In this document: piece by piece, positions 1 to 6,443 of the stretch
Numbering within the stretch: position 1 is the stretch's first letter
Layout of the letters: each line of letters begins with the position of its first letter
Origin: CAVSZB01 sp964420395
Lineage (GTDB): Bacteria > Krumholzibacteriota > Krumholzibacteriia > LZORAL124-64-63
Direction of reading: 5' to 3'
Assembly (NCBI GenBank): GCA_964420395.1
Contig: CAYQTJ010000174.1
Span: forward strand, 1-6,549
Length of the DNA: 6,549 nt
The notes under the pieces: generated by a model
The model's input: only the letters and a program-made list of their open reading frames with translations
Database searches by the model: none
Told to the model about the DNA's origin: nothing
Position numbers and translations under genes: made by a program

Positions 1-845
1 CAGTCCGTGCCGGCGATCTGCGCGCGCACCTGCTCGAGCAGGCCGATGCCGCGGGCGAGCTGCCCCTCCTCGAGATAGACCACGGCCAGATTGAGCAGCG
101 AGGGGAAGAAGTCGGGCTGCAGGCGCAGCGCCTGCGTCAGCTCCTTCTCGGCCTGCTCGTAATCGCCGGTCCAGGTTAGGATCTCGCCGAGCGAATCGTG
201 TGGATTCGCCAGCTCGGGCGCGAGGAACGCGTAGCGCCGGAGATGGGAGCGGGCCTCCTCGTAACGGCCGCCGCGGGCCGCGAGGTAGCCGAGCTGGTTC
301 CAGGCGTCGGCGTCGTTCGGCTCGAGCCGCAGGACCTCGCGCCAGGCCGCCTCCTCGGCGGCGCGGTCGCGCCGTTCGCCGGCGGCGAGCGCCCGGATCC
401 TGGCCACGAAGGGGCTGTTCGGCTCCGCGGCCGCGAGCAGGGCCAGCAGCGAGTCGCGGTCGGCGGCGAAGCGTTTGTCGGCCAGGGCCAGCCTCAGTTG
501 CACGGTCCAGCGCTCCGGGCCGGGGGGGAGCAGGCGGGCGAGGCTGTCGGCGCGGCCCGCCGCCGCGTCGGCCGCCGCCGCGCGGCCGAGGCGGCGCTGC
601 ACGTCGGCGAGCGAGGCGTGGGCCATGGCGAAGCCGGGGTCGGCCCGCACCGCGGCGGCGAGCGCCTGCTCGGCGGCCTGCCAGCGGAACGTCCGGGCGT
701 CGGCGTCGCCCGACTCGAACAGCCTGCCGGCTTCGCGCGAGCTCGTGGTCAGCCCCGTCGGCGGCCGGTCCCAGCGGGCCCAGAGGATGGAGAGGGCCGC
801 CAGCGCGACGGCGGTCAGGAGCATCGAGAGCCCGGGTCGCCTCAT
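1..845 (-). CDS. Membrane-anchored TPR repeat protein (3' part outside window)
   Basis: This gene is open from an ATG at 845 to the left edge (281 codons), so its C-terminus is missing. It starts with a basic MRRPG and a hydrophobic stretch at about residues 6-22, with no lipobox cysteine; this indicates a signal anchor or signal peptide and a repeat domain outside the cytoplasm. TPR-type helical pairs follow at about residues 55-88, 178-211, 213-246 and 247-280. They carry the usual pattern, for example DSLGEILTWTGDYEQAEKEL and the turn RLQPD. The start is supported by GAGG six bases upstream. The stop of the SpoIIE phosphatase gene lies 13 bases before the ATG, so the two genes are almost certainly co-transcribed. 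TPR arrays bind proteins or peptides; the partner is unknown. Association with the phosphatase's sensor region is inferred from the operon only. The TPR call is firm; the function is open. Confidence 0.85.
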   Translation of the reverse strand, partial: MRRPGLSMLLTAVALAALSILWARWDRPPTGLTTSSREAGRLFESGDADARTFRWQAAEQALAAAVRADPGFAMAHASLADVQRRLGRAAAADAAAGRADSLARLLPPGPERWTVQLRLALADKRFAADRDSLLALLAAAEPNSPFVARIRALAAGERRDRAAEEAAWREVLRLEPNDADAWNQLGYLAARGGRYEEARSHLRRYAFLAPELANPHDSLGEILTWTGDYEQAEKELTQALRLQPDFFPSLLNLAVVYLEEGQLARGIGLLEQVRAQIAGTD

Positions 846-858
846 GCCGTGCCTCGCT

Positions 859-3459
859 TCACGCCGCGACCGCCGGCGCCGGCCGGACCTTGAGGGCCAC
901 CAGCGTGACGTCGTCGTCCGCCTCGACCCGCCCGCTGAAGCGCTGCCGCTCCTCGCCGAGCTGCCGGATGAACTCGGCGGCCGGCAGGTCGTGGTGCCGG
1001 TGCAGCGCCTCCGCCACGCGCTCCACGCCGAACTCCTCGCCCGCCTCGTTGCAGCTCTCCGTCAGGCCGTCGGTGTACAGCAGCAGCAGGTCGCCGGAAC
1101 CCAGCGCCACCTCCCCCTCGGCGTAGCTGCCGAAGTCGAAGGCGCCGAGCGGCAGCCCGCCCTCCTCGAGCAGCTCGATCGTGCCGTCGCACCGCCGCAG
1201 GACCGGGGGGTTGTGGCCGCCCGAGCTGTAGCGCAGGCAGCGGGTGCGCGGGTCGTAGAAGGCCAGGAACAGCGTGGCGAAGTGCTGGGGATCGGTGCTG
1301 GCGTGCAGGTTGCGGTTCACCCGCTCGAGGATCAGCCCGGGGGAGTCGTTGCCGTCGCAGTGGGCGCGCAGCGCCGCCTGGAGGCTGGAGGCGAGCAGGC
1401 TGGCCGGGATGCCCTTGCCGCTGACGTCGCTGATGACGAGTCCGAGGCAGCCGTCGTGGCGCTCGATCAGGTCGTAGTAGTCGCCGCTGACCTGGGCGCT
1501 GGAGATGTTGACCGCCGACAGCTCCGCGCCCGGCACGCTCGGGATGCGGCCCGGCAACAGCCGGCTCTGGATCGTGCGCGCCAGCGCGAGCTGCTCCTCC
1601 AGCTTCTGCTTCTCGACCTCCTCCTCGTACAGGCGGCTGTTCTCGACCTGCAGCGCCACCTGCCCCGCCACGATCGTCAGCAGGTCGAGGTCCTGCACCT
1701 GGAAGACGTCGTCGCTGTGCTTGTGCGGCAGCGCGAACAGGCCCACGAGGCGTCCCTGCGAGGCGAGCGGCACCAGCAGGGCCAGTCCGGCGCGGGCCAG
1801 CGAATCCTGTTCGGTGAGCCGCTGCGCCAGCTCCTCCTGCTCGCGCGTGATGGCCGGCGACAGCTCGTCGGGCCGCGTGCCGGGCGCCTCGACCCAGAGC
1901 GGCTCGTTGAACCGCTCGAGCCGGGGCGCGGTCATGGCCAGCGCGAGCTCCTCCGGGAAGTCGTGGCCGGAGCGGCTCCGCTCCGGCGTCACGGCGGGGT
2001 CGGGATCCGGCATGACCCGGCCGGCGAGCCGCCAGGCGACCTGCGGGCCGGAGTCGTCGCGCAGGTAGACCGCCAGCGCCGGCAGATCGAGCACCCGGCA
2101 CAGCCGCGTCCCGACCCGCTGCAGCAGCGCCTCGCGCTGGATCAGGCGCGGGATCTCGCGGCTGAAGTCCTGCAGCACGCTCGCGAGGTGGGAACGGGTG
2201 CGGAAGAAGCGGCGGTCGAGCAGGTCCTGCACGCGGGTGCGCGCCGGCCAGAGCAGCGCCGCGATGCCGAGGGTGGCGGCCACCAGCACGATCTGGCTCG
2301 TCTGCCGGCTGAGCCGCACGAACAGCACGCCCAGGCCGAGCGCGAGCACGAAGTAGAACGCCACGACCACGCCGGTCAGCATGGTGTAGATCAGGCTCCG
2401 CTTGAGGATGACCTCCACCTGCATCACGCGGTAGCGCGCGATGCAGTAGCCGAAGGAGGCCGGGATGACCACCAGCGGCGCGATGCCGAGGAACGCCAGG
2501 TTGGAATTGGCGGTCATCTCCTCGAGCGCGACCTTGAAGACCAGGAACGGGACGACCGCGGTCACGGTGCCGATGGTCAGGATGCGCACCCGCTGCTTCT
2601 GCAGCGGGTCGCGGTAGCTGTGGTAGCTGTGCAGCAGCGCGATCAGCCCCGCCGAGAAGAAGATGCCCAGGGCCAGCCACTGGTCCACCCCGATGCGCGG
2701 CGCGCGCGAACCGAAGAACTGGTCGAGCGTGAACCGCACGTAGAACATCGCCGGCAGCAGGTAGATCAGCGGCTCGGCGAACGGATAGCGCGTGAAGAAG
2801 ACCTTCTTCTCGGGGAAGACGAGGAAGAAATGGAGGAAGATCGCCGGCAGGCAGAAGCGGGCGAAGGCGCCGGCGTTCTGGGTGATGATGTCGCCCCAGA
2901 AGTAGCTCGAGCGGTTCAGGTTGGTCACGAAGAAGATGCCGAACAGCAGGCAGAGGGCGAAGAAGAGCCGGGCCGCCTGGTCGTTGAGGCTCTTGAGGTA
3001 GATGATGAAGCCGATGGCGATGTAGATCACCGCCAGCACCAGGTTGTAGACGTAGAGGCGGTCCGCCACGCGGAAGGGGGTCAGGCGCACCGGCACTTCC
3101 ATGTCCTGAGTCCCGCGCCGGATGAGGTACTTCACCTCGGAGCCGACCTTCTGGCGGCGCAGCAGCGAAGCCGCCTCCTGCGGGGTGGCGACCAGCCGGT
3201 TGGCGATGCCGAGGATCTTATCGGCGGGGCGCAGCGGCGAGGCCGGCGCCCCGGGGCTGGCCGGCGCCTCCAGCACCACGATCTCCGGCCGCCCCAGCAG
3301 CCAGATGGTGCCGTCGTTCGGTCGCTGCTTGAAGGCGTCGACCGCGGCGAACACCGACACCGTGACGGCGGCGATCCCGAGCAGCAGGTGCAGCGCCTGC
3401 GACGCGAGGAACGCGCCGAGCGGCGACGTGCGGTGGCCGTGCGGTCGCGCAGGCGACAT
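859..3459 (-). CDS. Multi-pass membrane SpoIIE/PP2C-type serine phosphatase with PDZ-like and GAF domains
   Basis: This 866-residue protein is a sensor-type phosphatase of the RsbU/RsbP/SpoIIE family. Known members dephosphorylate anti-anti-sigma (STAS) proteins and so free a sigma factor. Domains in order: first membrane helix (about 16-40); a PDZ-like region (about 50-128, with RPADKILGIANRLV and a final beta strand VPVRL) predicted outside the cytoplasm; about nine more helices (137-404) including ARYRVMQVEVILKRSLIYT, a motif seen in many multi-pass sensor proteins; a GAF domain (about 424-605); a coiled coil (603-632); and the PP2C domain (632-856). Metal-binding aspartates are all present: D660 and D663 in GDYYD, D678 in ISDVSGKG, D797 in YTDGLTE and D849/D850 in DDDVTLV. 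The catalytic domain should therefore be active. I chose the ATG at 3459, which has GGAG (3464-3467) four bases upstream. An ATG at 3552 would add 31 Arg/Pro-rich residues and lacks a clear Shine-Dalgarno. No STAS or anti-sigma gene is in the window, so the target lies elsewhere. Confidence 0.93.
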   Translation of the reverse strand: MSPARPHGHRTSPLGAFLASQALHLLLGIAAVTVSVFAAVDAFKQRPNDGTIWLLGRPEIVVLEAPASPGAPASPLRPADKILGIANRLVATPQEAASLLRRQKVGSEVKYLIRRGTQDMEVPVRLTPFRVADRLYVYNLVLAVIYIAIGFIIYLKSLNDQAARLFFALCLLFGIFFVTNLNRSSYFWGDIITQNAGAFARFCLPAIFLHFFLVFPEKKVFFTRYPFAEPLIYLLPAMFYVRFTLDQFFGSRAPRIGVDQWLALGIFFSAGLIALLHSYHSYRDPLQKQRVRILTIGTVTAVVPFLVFKVALEEMTANSNLAFLGIAPLVVIPASFGYCIARYRVMQVEVILKRSLIYTMLTGVVVAFYFVLALGLGVLFVRLSRQTSQIVLVAATLGIAALLWPARTRVQDLLDRRFFRTRSHLASVLQDFSREIPRLIQREALLQRVGTRLCRVLDLPALAVYLRDDSGPQVAWRLAGRVMPDPDPAVTPERSRSGHDFPEELALAMTAPRLERFNEPLWVEAPGTRPDELSPAITREQEELAQRLTEQDSLARAGLALLVPLASQGRLVGLFALPHKHSDDVFQVQDLDLLTIVAGQVALQVENSRLYEEEVEKQKLEEQLALARTIQSRLLPGRIPSVPGAELSAVNISSAQVSGDYYDLIERHDGCLGLVISDVSGKGIPASLLASSLQAALRAHCDGNDSPGLILERVNRNLHASTDPQHFATLFLAFYDPRTRCLRYSSGGHNPPVLRRCDGTIELLEEGGLPLGAFDFGSYAEGEVALGSGDLLLLYTDGLTESCNEAGEEFGVERVAEALHRHHDLPAAEFIRQLGEERQRFSGRVEADDDVTLVALKVRPAPAVAA

Positions 3460-3713
3460 GGCGCTCCGTGCTTCGGCGCGACGCGGGTCGCGGGATCGAT
3501 GGCGGCGGGGGAAGCCAGCCCCAGGGTCGGGCGCCGGTTCCCCTGCGGCCATGGGTCGCTGGGCACTGTCGGTGGGCGGGGGATCCCTCAGTTAACGGAC
3601 GGACGCGGGTTTTGGTTCCCCGCCACCGCCCGGGAATATACCTTATTACCCAACGGACGTCGCGGGCGTCAAAGCCTATCTCGGCGCGGGCCCGCGCGGG
3701 AGGCCGATCCGGC
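3460..3713. promoter_or_regulatory. Divergent control region between SpoIIE phosphatase and LpdD-like operons
   Basis: These 254 bases separate two divergent operons and hold no convincing gene. The centre (about 3591-3650) is clearly richer in A+T than its surroundings. For the plus strand there is TTGGTT at 3612-3617 and TATACC at 3637-3642, with 19 bases between them, which is longer than the usual 17. For the minus strand TATATT (complement of 3635-3640) could be a -10 box, but I see no good -35. An imperfect direct repeat flanks the core. GGGAGG at 3698-3703 is the likely ribosome binding site of the LpdD-like gene, ten bases before its ATG. Placing the promoters here is inference from gene layout and base composition. 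Confidence 0.45.
3594..3666. repeat. Imperfect direct repeat flanking the AT-rich core of the divergent promoter region
   Basis: AACGGACG, two bases, then CGCGGG (3594-3609) recurs as AACGGACG, one base, then CGCGGG (3652-3666), 58 bases further on. The two copies bracket the candidate -35/-10 elements, which is where paired operator half-sites would be expected. A chance match is possible in such GC-rich DNA, and no regulator is known. Confidence 0.35.
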
Positions 3714-4142
3714 ATGTTCCCCGATCCCACCGCGGCGCCGCCCGGAACGGCGCTCGCCGACCTGACGGTGGGCGAGGGGCGGACGGCGGTCCGGCTCACG
3801 CTGCTCGCCCAGGGGCGCGACCTGGTGCTCCTGGTCACCGGCGGGGAGGCGCACGCCGGGGCGGTGGCCGTGCGCGTGCCGGCCCACGGCGCCCGTTTCG
3901 GCGCCTTCGCGGGGCTCTGCACGGTGCCGGGCCACCGCGAGGGGCCGCTCGCCGAGGAGGGGGCCGCCCTGATCGCCGCCGCCGCCGGCCGGGGCTGCGT
4001 CGTGGTGGCCGGGATCCACCAGGACGGCGCCACGCCGGCGGAGATCGCCGCCATCGTCGCCAACGCCCGGACCGGTTTCGTCGCCCTGGCCGGCCGCCTG
4101 CGGCCCGCGCCGCCCCCGGCCGCAAGAGAGGACCCCGCATGA
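3714..4142 (+). CDS. LpdD-like (prenylated flavin chaperone-like) domain protein
   Basis: This 142-residue soluble protein resembles subunit D (LpdD) of gallate decarboxylase. LpdD and its relatives are small proteins described as chaperones for prenylated FMN, the cofactor of UbiD-type decarboxylases. The family signatures I recognise are DLVLLVTGGEAHAGAVAV (residues 36-53), PGHREGPLAEEGA (72-84) and VVVAGIHQDGATPAEIAAIV (96-115). The length fits a stand-alone family member. The ATG at 3714 is supported by GGGAGG at 3698-3703; the reading frame stays open further upstream, but those residues are Arg-rich and read through the intergenic region, so I exclude them. The stop TGA overlaps the ATG of the IMPase gene (ATGA), so translation of the two is likely coupled. 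No ubiD or ubiX gene is in the window, so binding of prenylated FMN is a family-based inference. The family call is good; the function in this organism is uncertain. Confidence 0.75.
   Translation: MFPDPTAAPPGTALADLTVGEGRTAVRLTLLAQGRDLVLLVTGGEAHAGAVAVRVPAHGARFGAFAGLCTVPGHREGPLAEEGAALIAAAAGRGCVVVAGIHQDGATPAEIAAIVANARTGFVALAGRLRPAPPPAAREDPA
4126..4132 (+). promoter_or_regulatory. Ribosome binding site of the IMPase gene, inside the end of the LpdD-like gene
   Basis: GAGAGGA lies six bases before the ATG at 4139 and within the last codons of the preceding gene. It fixes the IMPase start at the ATGA overlap and lets the second gene be initiated on its own as well as by coupling. Confidence 0.7.
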
Positions 4143-4963
4143 CCCCCAGACTGCCCGAGACCGAGAGACTGCTGTCGACCTGGTGCCGCGAGGCGGGGGA
4201 GATCGCGCTCGGGCTGTTCCGCCGCACCGGGCCGCTCCGCTTCAAGCACGGGCGGGAGGCGATCACGGAGGCCGACCGGGAGATCGAGCGCCTGCTGTCG
4301 GCGCGCATCCGGGCCCGCTTCCCCGAGGACGGGATCTGGGGCGAGGAGTACGGCCGCAGCGAGGGGCAGGCCGCCGCGCCCGACGCCCCCCCCTCGGGGC
4401 GGGTCTGGCACCTCGACCCGATCGACGGCACCCTGAACTTCGCGCTCGGCCTGCCGGCCTTCTGCACCAGCGTGGCGCTGATGGACGGCGAGGAGATCCT
4501 CACCGCGGCCATCTACAACCCGCTGCTCGACGAGGGCTTCACCGCCACGGCGGGGGAGGGGGCGCGGCTCAACGGCGCCACGATACGGGTCAGCGCGCGG
4601 GCGGAACTGGCGGAGGCGGTGGTCAGCGCGCAGCTGCAGAAGAAGGGGCGCTTCATCAGCAACGCCGCGCTGCTGCAGGCGGTGCTCCTGGGCACGATGA
4701 AGATGCGGCGTCTCGGGACCATCGCGCTGGAGATGGCCTACCTGGCCGACGCCCGCTTCGACGCGCTGGTGGCGGGCAAGGGGGAGCCGCAGCCGCTCTA
4801 CGACGTCGCGGCCGGCATCCTGCTGGTGCGGGAGGCGGGGGGACGGGTGACCGACCATCGCGGCGCCCCGTACCATCCCGGAGCGACCGACCTCGTGGCG
4901 ACCAACGGGCTCGTCCACGACGAACTGATCGCCCTCGTCGCGAGGCACGACGTCGATCCGTGA
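4139..4963 (+). CDS. Inositol monophosphatase family protein
   Basis: This 274-residue cytoplasmic enzyme belongs to the Mg2+-dependent, Li+-sensitive sugar phosphatase superfamily (IMPase, SuhB, HisN, CysQ, FBPase-like). Visible motifs are ITEADREIE (residues 42-50), GEE (68-70), HLDPIDGTLNFALG (91-104) with metal ligands D93 and D96, and YDVAAG (221-226) with D222. All catalytic carboxylates are kept, so it should hydrolyse a phosphate monoester. The length is typical of the family. The third motif reads LYD where many IMPases have a Trp before the Asp, which is a mild variation. Which substrate is used (inositol phosphate, histidinol phosphate, PAP or another) cannot be told from the sequence. 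It is the second gene of a two-gene operon, translationally coupled to the LpdD-like gene, and converges on the CHAT-like gene 23 bases away. A run of eight C at 4386-4393 lies in a variable loop (residues 82-85) and does not break the frame. Confidence 0.93.
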   Translation: MTPRLPETERLLSTWCREAGEIALGLFRRTGPLRFKHGREAITEADREIERLLSARIRARFPEDGIWGEEYGRSEGQAAAPDAPPSGRVWHLDPIDGTLNFALGLPAFCTSVALMDGEEILTAAIYNPLLDEGFTATAGEGARLNGATIRVSARAELAEAVVSAQLQKKGRFISNAALLQAVLLGTMKMRRLGTIALEMAYLADARFDALVAGKGEPQPLYDVAAGILLVREAGGRVTDHRGAPYHPGATDLVATNGLVHDELIALVARHDVDP

Positions 4964-4965
4964 AC

Positions 4966-4988
4966 GGGCCGGCCCGGGGCGCCGGCTC
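4966..4988. terminator. Possible GC-rich hairpin between convergent genes
   Basis: GGGCCGG (4966-4972) can pair with CCGGCTC (4982-4988) through seven base pairs including one G-U, with a nine-base loop. It fills the short gap between the IMPase stop and the stop of the convergent CHAT-like gene, reaching two bases into that stop codon. There is no T-run on either side, so it would be a weak terminator at best. Confidence 0.25.
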
Positions 4989-6303
4989 AGAGGTAGCGCA
5001 GCGCCAGGCAGCCGTGCCCGATCAGCCCGTAGCTGAGCCAGGCCGGATGCTCCTCGCCGAAATGTTCGCGGCAGGCCAGGGCCGCGCCGCGCAGCGCCGC
5101 GGCGGTGCTCCACCCGTCGGCGAGGCAGCCGTAGAAGCGCGCCGCGAACTCGCGCGCCGGCCCGGAGAGGACCGCCGCCACCGGCCCCACGAACGTCGAA
5201 GCGCCGGCCTCGAGGAAACGCGGGCCGAGGCCCGGCAGGCTCAGGTAGCTGTTCGAGAAGACGAAGGGCGGGACGCCGCCGGCGCGGCCGAGGCTCTCCG
5301 GGGCCACCGGCCCGTCCTCGAGCAGCCAGCGGGGCGGCTCGGAGGCGCGGCCGGCCGGCGCGGCCGGGGTGGCGGCGTCGGGGGGCGGACCGGCGCGATG
5401 CGCGGCGCGGGCCGCGACCTGGTCGAGCAGCGCCGAGATCGGATCCACGCCGACCAGTTCCAGCTCGCCCACCTCCTCGAACGGCAGCGGCGCCTCGACG
5501 CCCGCGGACGCGCTGGCGTCGGCTGCCCAGCCGGCCTGCGCCAACGCCGACCACGGCTCCTCGGCCGCGGCCGCGGGGGGCCGGGAGGTCGGACCGGCGA
5601 AGTGGACCGCCTGCCAGCCGCCGCCGGGGCGCGCGAGCGTGCCGGGGGCGATCGCCTGCTGCGGCACCCAGAGCGAGGCCAGCGCCGGGGCGACGGCGGC
5701 CGCGCCGAGCGCGTCGTCGATCGCCTCGGCCTCGCGATAGAGCAGCGGGCGCACCGCCGGCTCGCAGTGCCCCGCCAGGAAGAGGATGCGCGCCGCCGCG
5801 TCCGCGGCCCGTCCGCTCCGGCGCGCCGCCGGGATGCTCCCCTGCACCAGCTCGGCCAGCAGGGCGTCGCGGTGCCGCCCCATCCAGGAGTGGGTCGGGG
5901 AGCCGACCGACGACCAGGTGCCGGTCGTGCCGGCGGCCAGGGGGTAGTGCGCGAGCAGGAAGCCGGGTCCGTTGTGAAGCCAGGTCCAGGGCAGGGTCAG
6001 GTCCTGCGGCGCGACAACGAGGTGGTAGCCGTGGCCGTGATCGGCCTCCGCCACCCCGACGCGGGGGTCGATGCCGCCGGCATGGTCCCGGGCCGGCGAG
6101 AAGGCGAACGGATCGACCGCCAGCACCGCCTGCCAGAGCAGCTGTCCGGTCGCGACGATCTCGCGGGTGACGGCCGGGCTGTCCACGCCGGCCGACTCCT
6201 GCAGGGACGGCACCGCCGCGGCGCGCGCCGCGGCCCGGGCCAGCAGGGGCGCCGCCGCGCGCCGTCGCTGAGGGTCGGCGAGGTCGATGTCGATCCAGCG
6301 CAT
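4987..6303 (-). CDS. Divergent CHAT-domain (caspase-like) protein, catalytic residues apparently lost
   Basis: I read this 438-residue protein as a CHAT-fold protein from a series of family landmarks in the right order. These are a strand and LPWTWL (residues 93-109, matching the LPWExL of CHAT proteins) followed by FLLAHYPLAAG; ILFLAGHCEP...YREAEAIDDAL (173-199, the usual strand plus EAE helix); AVHFAGP (232-238, where active members have HFAGHG); WLLEDG (326-331); PFVFSNSYLS (346-355, where active members have a Cys in NAC); and FLEAGASTFVGPVAAVLS...FAARFYGCLADG with a C-terminal helix. By this alignment the catalytic His is P238 and the catalytic Cys is Y353, so it should not be a protease. 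An Ala/Pro-rich insert (about 239-325) separates the two motifs. There is no signal peptide, TPR or transmembrane segment. The start has a strong GGGAGGAG (6310-6317) six bases away. It stands alone on its strand, divergent from an exported protein's gene. CHAT membership is a by-eye call; the role is unknown. Confidence 0.68.
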   Translation of the reverse strand: MRWIDIDLADPQRRRAAAPLLARAAARAAAVPSLQESAGVDSPAVTREIVATGQLLWQAVLAVDPFAFSPARDHAGGIDPRVGVAEADHGHGYHLVVAPQDLTLPWTWLHNGPGFLLAHYPLAAGTTGTWSSVGSPTHSWMGRHRDALLAELVQGSIPAARRSGRAADAAARILFLAGHCEPAVRPLLYREAEAIDDALGAAAVAPALASLWVPQQAIAPGTLARPGGGWQAVHFAGPTSRPPAAAAEEPWSALAQAGWAADASASAGVEAPLPFEEVGELELVGVDPISALLDQVAARAAHRAGPPPDAATPAAPAGRASEPPRWLLEDGPVAPESLGRAGGVPPFVFSNSYLSLPGLGPRFLEAGASTFVGPVAAVLSGPAREFAARFYGCLADGWSTAAALRGAALACREHFGEEHPAWLSYGLIGHGCLALRYL

Positions 6304-6443
6304 GGGCCACTCCTCCCGGGCGGGCTAGCAAGGGGCGGGCCGGTTGGCCGCCGGCCGGTCGGGCCGTTATCTTGGTTCGGCCGCGGCGGCGGCGGCTGTA
6401 GGGTGGCGCCGCGGGGCGCGAGGCGGGAACGGGGGGCAACGGC
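6304..6443. promoter_or_regulatory. Divergent control region between CHAT-like gene and right-edge gene
   Basis: This 140-base gap contains the CHAT gene's Shine-Dalgarno at 6310-6317. On the minus strand GATAAC (complement of 6366-6371) is a possible -10 box. On the plus strand TTGGTT (6372-6377) lies 19 bases before TGTAGG (6397-6402), an arrangement also seen upstream of the LpdD-like gene. GGCCGG (6338-6343) and CCGGCC (6351-6356) form an inverted repeat with a seven-base loop in the CHAT leader. All of these are weak by themselves; the divergent layout is the main reason to place promoters here. Confidence 0.35.

Noticed and set aside
842..2680. Open frame of 612 codons on the minus strand overlapping the phosphatase gene
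   Set aside because: It is out of frame with the SpoIIE motifs and Arg/Ala-rich throughout.
3460..3552. Longer N-terminus for the SpoIIE phosphatase from the ATG at 3552
   Set aside because: The 31 extra residues are Arg/Pro-rich, there is no Shine-Dalgarno before that ATG, and the ATG at 3459 has GGAG and sits just before the first membrane helix.
475..3765. Open frame of 1096 codons on the plus strand, antisense to the SpoIIE phosphatase gene
   Set aside because: It mirrors the real gene's codons. The product is a run of Arg, Ala, Gln, Glu and Val with no domain, and the frame is open only because of the GC-rich codon pattern of the opposite strand.
4386..4393. Run of eight C in the IMPase gene as a possible phase-variation or frameshift site
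   Set aside because: The frame is intact through all catalytic motifs, the run lies in a variable loop, and such short C-runs are expected by chance in this base composition.
3714..4963. Histidine or inositol pathway assignment (hisN, suhB) for the IMPase
   Set aside because: No histidine or inositol gene is adjacent and the motifs are shared by the whole superfamily, so a gene symbol would be a guess.
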